Below, piece after piece: positions 61,501 through 64,000 of a stretch of 64,000 bases of DNA; position 1 is the first letter of the stretch; every line of letters begins with the position of its first letter. Source of the stretch: Marinomonas sp. TW1 (GTDB taxonomy: Bacteria; Pseudomonadota; Gammaproteobacteria; Pseudomonadales; Marinomonadaceae); the NCBI RefSeq assembly GCF_001625355.1, contig NZ_JSEE01000009.1, forward strand, positions 1-64,000, read 5' to 3'. Below the pieces are notes generated by a model, which saw only the letters and a program-made list of their open reading frames with translations, did no database searches and was not told where the DNA came from. The translations under genes and the position numbers were made by a program.

Positions 61501-61700
61501 TTAATGGCCAGGGTTTGACCTTTTAACACCTTGTCACCGGCTTTTACCAGAGGTCGTGAACTCTGACCAATGTGTTGGCCCAGTGGCAAGATTAATTCGT
61601 TTGGCAGACCTGGACGACCTAAAGGCAGTTGCAGTGACTGTGCCTTATTTTCTGGTGGGTGAATGCCGCCATGAAAAGAGAAAATATCAAACGCCTGCAT
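58572..61700 (-). CDS. rnfC: Rnf/Rsx complex subunit C with an extended repeat tail
   Basis: RnfC is the NADH- or FMN-binding, Fe-S carrying peripheral subunit. The first half (about 1-450) is normal: IHPPENKAQSLQLPLG start, GMGGAGFPTQVKL, GGEKQLIQLLTGKEVPSG, and two ferredoxin-type motifs CIRCGMCEQACPVSLLP and CIECGACSYVCPSSIPL. Then comes about 570 residues of Lys/Ala-rich coiled coil with about seven related modules of 50-70 residues, each with a core like KKxKVDLAIAKAxxKKxEKxL; two late modules are almost identical. At 1042 aa it is much longer than the E. coli protein. It overlaps the rnfB stop (TAATG). Confidence 0.95.
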   Translation of the reverse strand: MQAFDIFSFHGGIHPPENKAQSLQLPLGRPGLPNELILPLGQHIGQSSRPLVKAGDKVLKGQTLAINNGFLSSFLHAPTSGTITAIEERLIAHPSGLSDLCVILQPDGLEEWQALEPLVDWQTKNRTDVLAYLSEMGIVGMGGAGFPTQVKLQGANKSPLTHFIINAAECEPYITADDMLIREKTLELILGIEVLQHLVNASQVVIGIEDNKPTAIKLLNDLLDERNSTIKVAVVPTKYPSGGEKQLIQLLTGKEVPSGQHPADIGILCQNVGTCVAVHDAVYLGKPLISRFTTLTGDALNAPQNVEVLLGTPVSHLLAYAESQDNRLHRLVMGGPMMGFTLDSPQVPVVKTSNCILAATKEELPPPAPEQACIRCGMCEQACPVSLLPQQLLWFSKSQEHEKAEHHNLFDCIECGACSYVCPSSIPLVQYYRHSKSSIREARESAVKADLAKQRFEARKARQDAEAAEKEAKRLARQKPAPTKDASKVAPKAAASAAPATNDEAKKLKVDLAIAKTKLKKLEKQLLSAQENEHVEEINNLQLQVTDQANQVKDLEAQMAKVAPAAPVAKPTPAAQDSASDELKKAKVDLALVGVKLKKAQKQLDETPDDADLKQKVADLQAQQQAAQAKLDQAGAATQVAAKSAPKPAANDELKKAKVDLALAGVKLKKAQKQLAEAPEDAELKQKVADLEALQKAAQTKLDQAQASDNVTAKPASGEAAANGDELKKLKIDAAIAKAAVKKVEKALKKAEELQAPELDTLRQQFKDAQQRASELEHALANPNAQPKTTVASKPTQNSVGTADEDKKRKVDLAIAKAGIKKAEKNLALLKEQGKSEADIQASEWPQKLLDAQQKLAQLETATPAAETASAKKTSTAAQAQPAAPTNADDDKKRKIDLAIAKAGIKKAEKNLALLKEQGKSDEAIQASEWPQKLLEAQQKLAQLESTEAPQSNPAKAKPSTIEASTSEPANDDAPQASLAEQIKQQKIAVALAKAQANKLAKKLGVEPDNAEQVQIEIAQLKDKQAQAEHLLEQLMKQQESQ

Positions 61701-62296
61701 TAGTGTGCGGCCTCCGTCTGACGATCTGTCGCAATAATATTCAACGAGGTGCTGGTAACGCCTTGCGGTTTATCCCAAGACCAGGTTTTGGTGTTAACGC
61801 CCACTTCTACCATATCAATACAATCCACTGGGCAAGGCTCAACACATAGGTCGCAACCGGTACATTCATCAGAAATGACGGTGTGCATTTGTTTTGCGGC
61901 CCCTAGAATCGCATCTACAGGACAAGCTTGGATGCATTTGGTACAGCCAATGCATTCATCCTCACGGATCACTGCGACGCGTTTGGCACTTTCGGTACCG
62001 TGATCACCGTCTAACGGTATGGCTTCTACATCGAGTAAATCGGCTAGGGCTTGAATCGTTGCTTGACCGCCTGGTGGGCAGTGATTAATGGCTTCGCCGT
62101 TGGAGATGGCTTCGGCATAAGGTCGACAGCCTGGGTGACCACATTGGCCACACTGAGTTTGGGGAAGCAAAGCATCGATTTGATCAACGATCGGATCGCC
62201 TTCCACATGGAAGCGCACATTGGCATAACCTAAAATGCCGCCAAAGACTAAGGCTAATAACACTAGGATGCCGATGGCCAATAATACAGTTGTCAT
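61700..62296 (-). CDS. rnfB: Rnf/Rsx complex ferredoxin subunit B
   Basis: This 198-residue iron-sulfur protein has an N-terminal membrane helix (about 5-25), a 4Fe-4S motif [16 protein letters not shown] and two ferredoxin motifs ([16 protein letters not shown] and [16 protein letters not shown]). It passes electrons between the cytosolic donor and the membrane subunits. It follows rnfA by 10 bases. Confidence 0.97.
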   Translation of the reverse strand: MTTVLLAIGILVLLALVFGGILGYANVRFHVEGDPIVDQIDALLPQTQCGQCGHPGCRPYAEAISNGEAINHCPPGGQATIQALADLLDVEAIPLDGDHGTESAKRVAVIREDECIGCTKCIQACPVDAILGAAKQMHTVISDECTGCDLCVEPCPVDCIDMVEVGVNTKTWSWDKPQGVTSTSLNIIATDRQTEAAH

Positions 62297-62306
62297 GGTT
62301 TGGCTC

Positions 62307-62888
62307 CTAAATCTGTACCAAGGCGGTGAAGCCCATGAAAGCCAAGGCCATTAAACCTGCCGTGATCATGCCGATTGCCGACCCTTTAAACACCACAGGT
62401 ACGTCGGCCACATTGATGCGTTCGCGCATGGCGGCAAACAACACCAAGACAAATGAGAAGCCGACCGCGGCACCGAAGCCATATAAAATGGATTCAACAA
62501 AGTCGTTTTGTTTGCTGATGTTTTGCAGCGCCACACCCAGTACAGCACAGTTGGTTGTTATCAAGGGTAGGAAAATCCCCAGCACGCGGTACAACAAAGG
62601 ACTGGTTTTATGTACCACCATTTCAGTAAATTGCACCACGACAGCAATCACTAATATGAAGGAAATAGTTTGCAGATATTCCAGACCAAATGGCTGCAAT
62701 ATGTAGGTAAAAGTGAGATAGCTGCACAGACTGGAAAGAGTCAGTACAAAGGTGGTGGCCATCGCCATACCAATAGATGTCTCTAATTTTCCAGACACAC
62801 CCATGAAAGGGCAGAGTCCTAAAAACTGTACCAAGACAAAATTGTTCACCAAAATGGTGCTGACTAGTATCAACAGATATTCAGTCAT
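62307..62888 (-). CDS. rnfA: Rnf/Rsx complex subunit A
   Basis: This 193-residue protein has six membrane helices, starting [31 protein letters not shown] (in part: [18 protein letters not shown]) and containing [19 protein letters not shown], which binds the intramembrane Fe-S cluster with RnfE. It is the first gene of the rnfABCDGE-nth operon, transcribed leftwards. An AT-rich promoter region of 243 bases separates it from metG. Confidence 0.97.
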   Translation of the reverse strand: MTEYLLILVSTILVNNFVLVQFLGLCPFMGVSGKLETSIGMAMATTFVLTLSSLCSYLTFTYILQPFGLEYLQTISFILVIAVVVQFTEMVVHKTSPLLYRVLGIFLPLITTNCAVLGVALQNISKQNDFVESILYGFGAAVGFSFVLVLFAAMRERINVADVPVVFKGSAIGMITAGLMALAFMGFTALVQI

Positions 62889-63071
62889 CTCACGTCCAAA
62901 AAAAGGGTAAATTCATCGAAACTAATAGTGCTTGCCCGAGCACTTCCTGCGAGCGTAACTATACCAATCTGCTTATAACTAACAAAGCTAAAAATCCAGT
63001 ATATATAGTCTGATTTAGTATATAGATAATAAGTTTCGATTATATAAGCTGGATTTATGTATCTATTACAA

Positions 63072-63123
63072 TGCTATTGTTTAACCTATTAAGAATCTTT
63101 CTCATCTAGGTTAAACAATAGCA
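63072..63123. repeat. Perfect 17-bp inverted repeat after metG
   Basis: TGCTATTGTTTAACCTA (63072-63088) and TAGGTTAAACAATAGCA (63107-63123) are exact complements separated by 18 bases, 8 bases past the metG stop. No T run follows, so either it is an unusual terminator or 3' stability element, or an operator for the rnf promoter region on its other side. Confidence 0.75.
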
Positions 63124-63131
63124 GATGGTGG

Positions 63132-64000
63132 CTACATGACGCGTTGACCAGGTTTGGCGCCAGCATGTGGTTCCAGTAGGTAAATTTCTTCACCACCAGG
63201 GCCTGCTGCTAATACCATGCCTTCTGATAAGCCAAACTTCATCTTGCGTGGTGCAAGGTTAGCAACCATGACCGTATATTTGCCTTCTAAATCTTCTGGC
63301 TTATAAGCTGACTTAATACCAGAGAAGACAGTGCGTGTTTCACCACCAATATCAAGGGTCAGTTTCAAAAGCTTGTTGGCTTTTTCTACATGCTCTGCTT
63401 TAGCAATTAATGCAATGCGCAAGTCCACTTTCGCGAAATCATCAAAATTGATTTCTGCTTCGAGAGGTTCTTTGCTCAATTCTGTTTCTTGTTGAACGTT
63501 TGTCACGGAAGGTGCTTTCGACGCAGCTTCGGCTGCGGCTTCCACCTTGCCTTCTTCAATCATGTCATCAATCTGTTTTTGCTCAATACGACCCATTAGA
63601 GGCTTGAATTTATTGATGGTATGGCCGAACAATAATTCTGAACGGTTGTCCCACGTTAGCGCTTTATTCAAGAAGGCTTCGGCATCGGCCACCATGTTTG
63701 GCATAACCGGTTTCAAGTAAGTTGCTAACACACTGAATAGATTCAAGGCGACAGTACAGACTTCTTGAACTTTAGGCAGTGTGGCTTCTTCTTTTGCCAA
63801 AACCCAAGGCGCTTGATCGGCAATGTAAGTATTCGCCACGTCAGCCAAACGCATGATTTCACGAACGGCTTTACCGTATTCACGGCTTTCAAAATGCTCG
63901 GCAATCACATCACCAGCATCAATGAAAGATTGAATCATGTCGTTTTCGCTGACCTCAGTAGCCAACTGACCATCAAACTTCTTAGTAATAAAGCTGGCGG
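63132..64000 (-). CDS. metG: Methionyl-tRNA synthetase, C-terminal part (cut by the window edge)
   Basis: MetG charges tRNA-Met. The visible 289 codons hold the end of the anticodon-binding domain ([35 protein letters not shown], in part) and, after a linker, the tRNA-binding domain typical of long-form MetG ([37 protein letters not shown], in part; then GMVLAAG). The frame is open to position 64000, so the catalytic domain lies outside. It is transcribed in the same direction as rnf. Confidence 0.96.
   Translation of the reverse strand, partial: ASFITKKFDGQLATEVSENDMIQSFIDAGDVIAEHFESREYGKAVREIMRLADVANTYIADQAPWVLAKEEATLPKVQEVCTVALNLFSVLATYLKPVMPNMVADAEAFLNKALTWDNRSELLFGHTINKFKPLMGRIEQKQIDDMIEEGKVEAAAEAASKAPSVTNVQQETELSKEPLEAEINFDDFAKVDLRIALIAKAEHVEKANKLLKLTLDIGGETRTVFSGIKSAYKPEDLEGKYTVMVANLAPRKMKFGLSEGMVLAAGPGGEEIYLLEPHAGAKPGQRVM

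Overview
The window looks like a chromosomal segment of a marine gammaproteobacterium of the Oceanospirillales, most likely Marinomonas or a close relative. The reasons are the mix of core genes (rnfABCDGE-nth, metG, argG, rnt next to motY, cydABX-cydDC, trhP/yegQ next to a YfhL-type ferredoxin), the moderate GC content and a Na+-type flagellar gene. The genus is an inference from gene content and not the result of a search.

Layout. 1-128: the start of an IS3-family element running off the left edge. 0.2-4.5 kb: a sigma-54 activator, a small hypothetical gene, a lipoprotein, a eukaryotic-type HisA and ArfB. 4.8-14.3 kb: a catabolic island with an AraC regulator facing two vanillin/salicylaldehyde-type aldehyde dehydrogenases, a complete branched-chain-type ABC transporter (binding protein, two ATPases, two permeases) and a coniferyl-alcohol-dehydrogenase-like SDR. 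This reads as an uptake and alcohol-to-aldehyde-to-acid oxidation module for a small, probably aromatic, compound. 14.4-18.3 kb: single genes (nucleotidyltransferase-like, PhhB, a BLUF photoreceptor, a secreted intradiol-dioxygenase-like protein, an alpha/beta-hydrolase lipoprotein lacking its nucleophile). 18.6-25.3 kb: cytochrome bd oxidase cydA-cydB-cydX with its assembly exporter cydD-cydC, then a SEC-C protein.

25.3-36.1 kb is the accessory part. It holds three long and several short copies of a dispersed repeat ending in a C/G-rich hairpin, an integron-like run of gene cassettes with recognisable attC sites but no integrase in view, an MFS transporter, HigBA and YefM-YoeB toxin-antitoxin pairs, a truncated GFA gene, and DUF998 and DUF2834 membrane proteins. 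Two further half attC sites lie at 33.7 and 34.5 kb, so the cassette region was probably once larger and has decayed.

36.1-64 kb returns to ordinary chromosome: DUF1275 and isoprenylcysteine-methyltransferase-like membrane proteins; a TetR/FMN-reductase pair divergent from a carboxymuconolactone-decarboxylase-like gene; ferredoxin and TrhP; a Fur-box-controlled TonB siderophore receptor; a large DUF748 envelope protein; rnt and motY; argG; a ribokinase-family kinase with a nucleoside hydrolase; an omega-amino-acid aminotransferase; and the rnfABCDGE-nth operon. The RnfC of that operon carries an unusually long seven-fold repeat tail. The window ends inside metG. No rRNA, tRNA or CRISPR array was seen.
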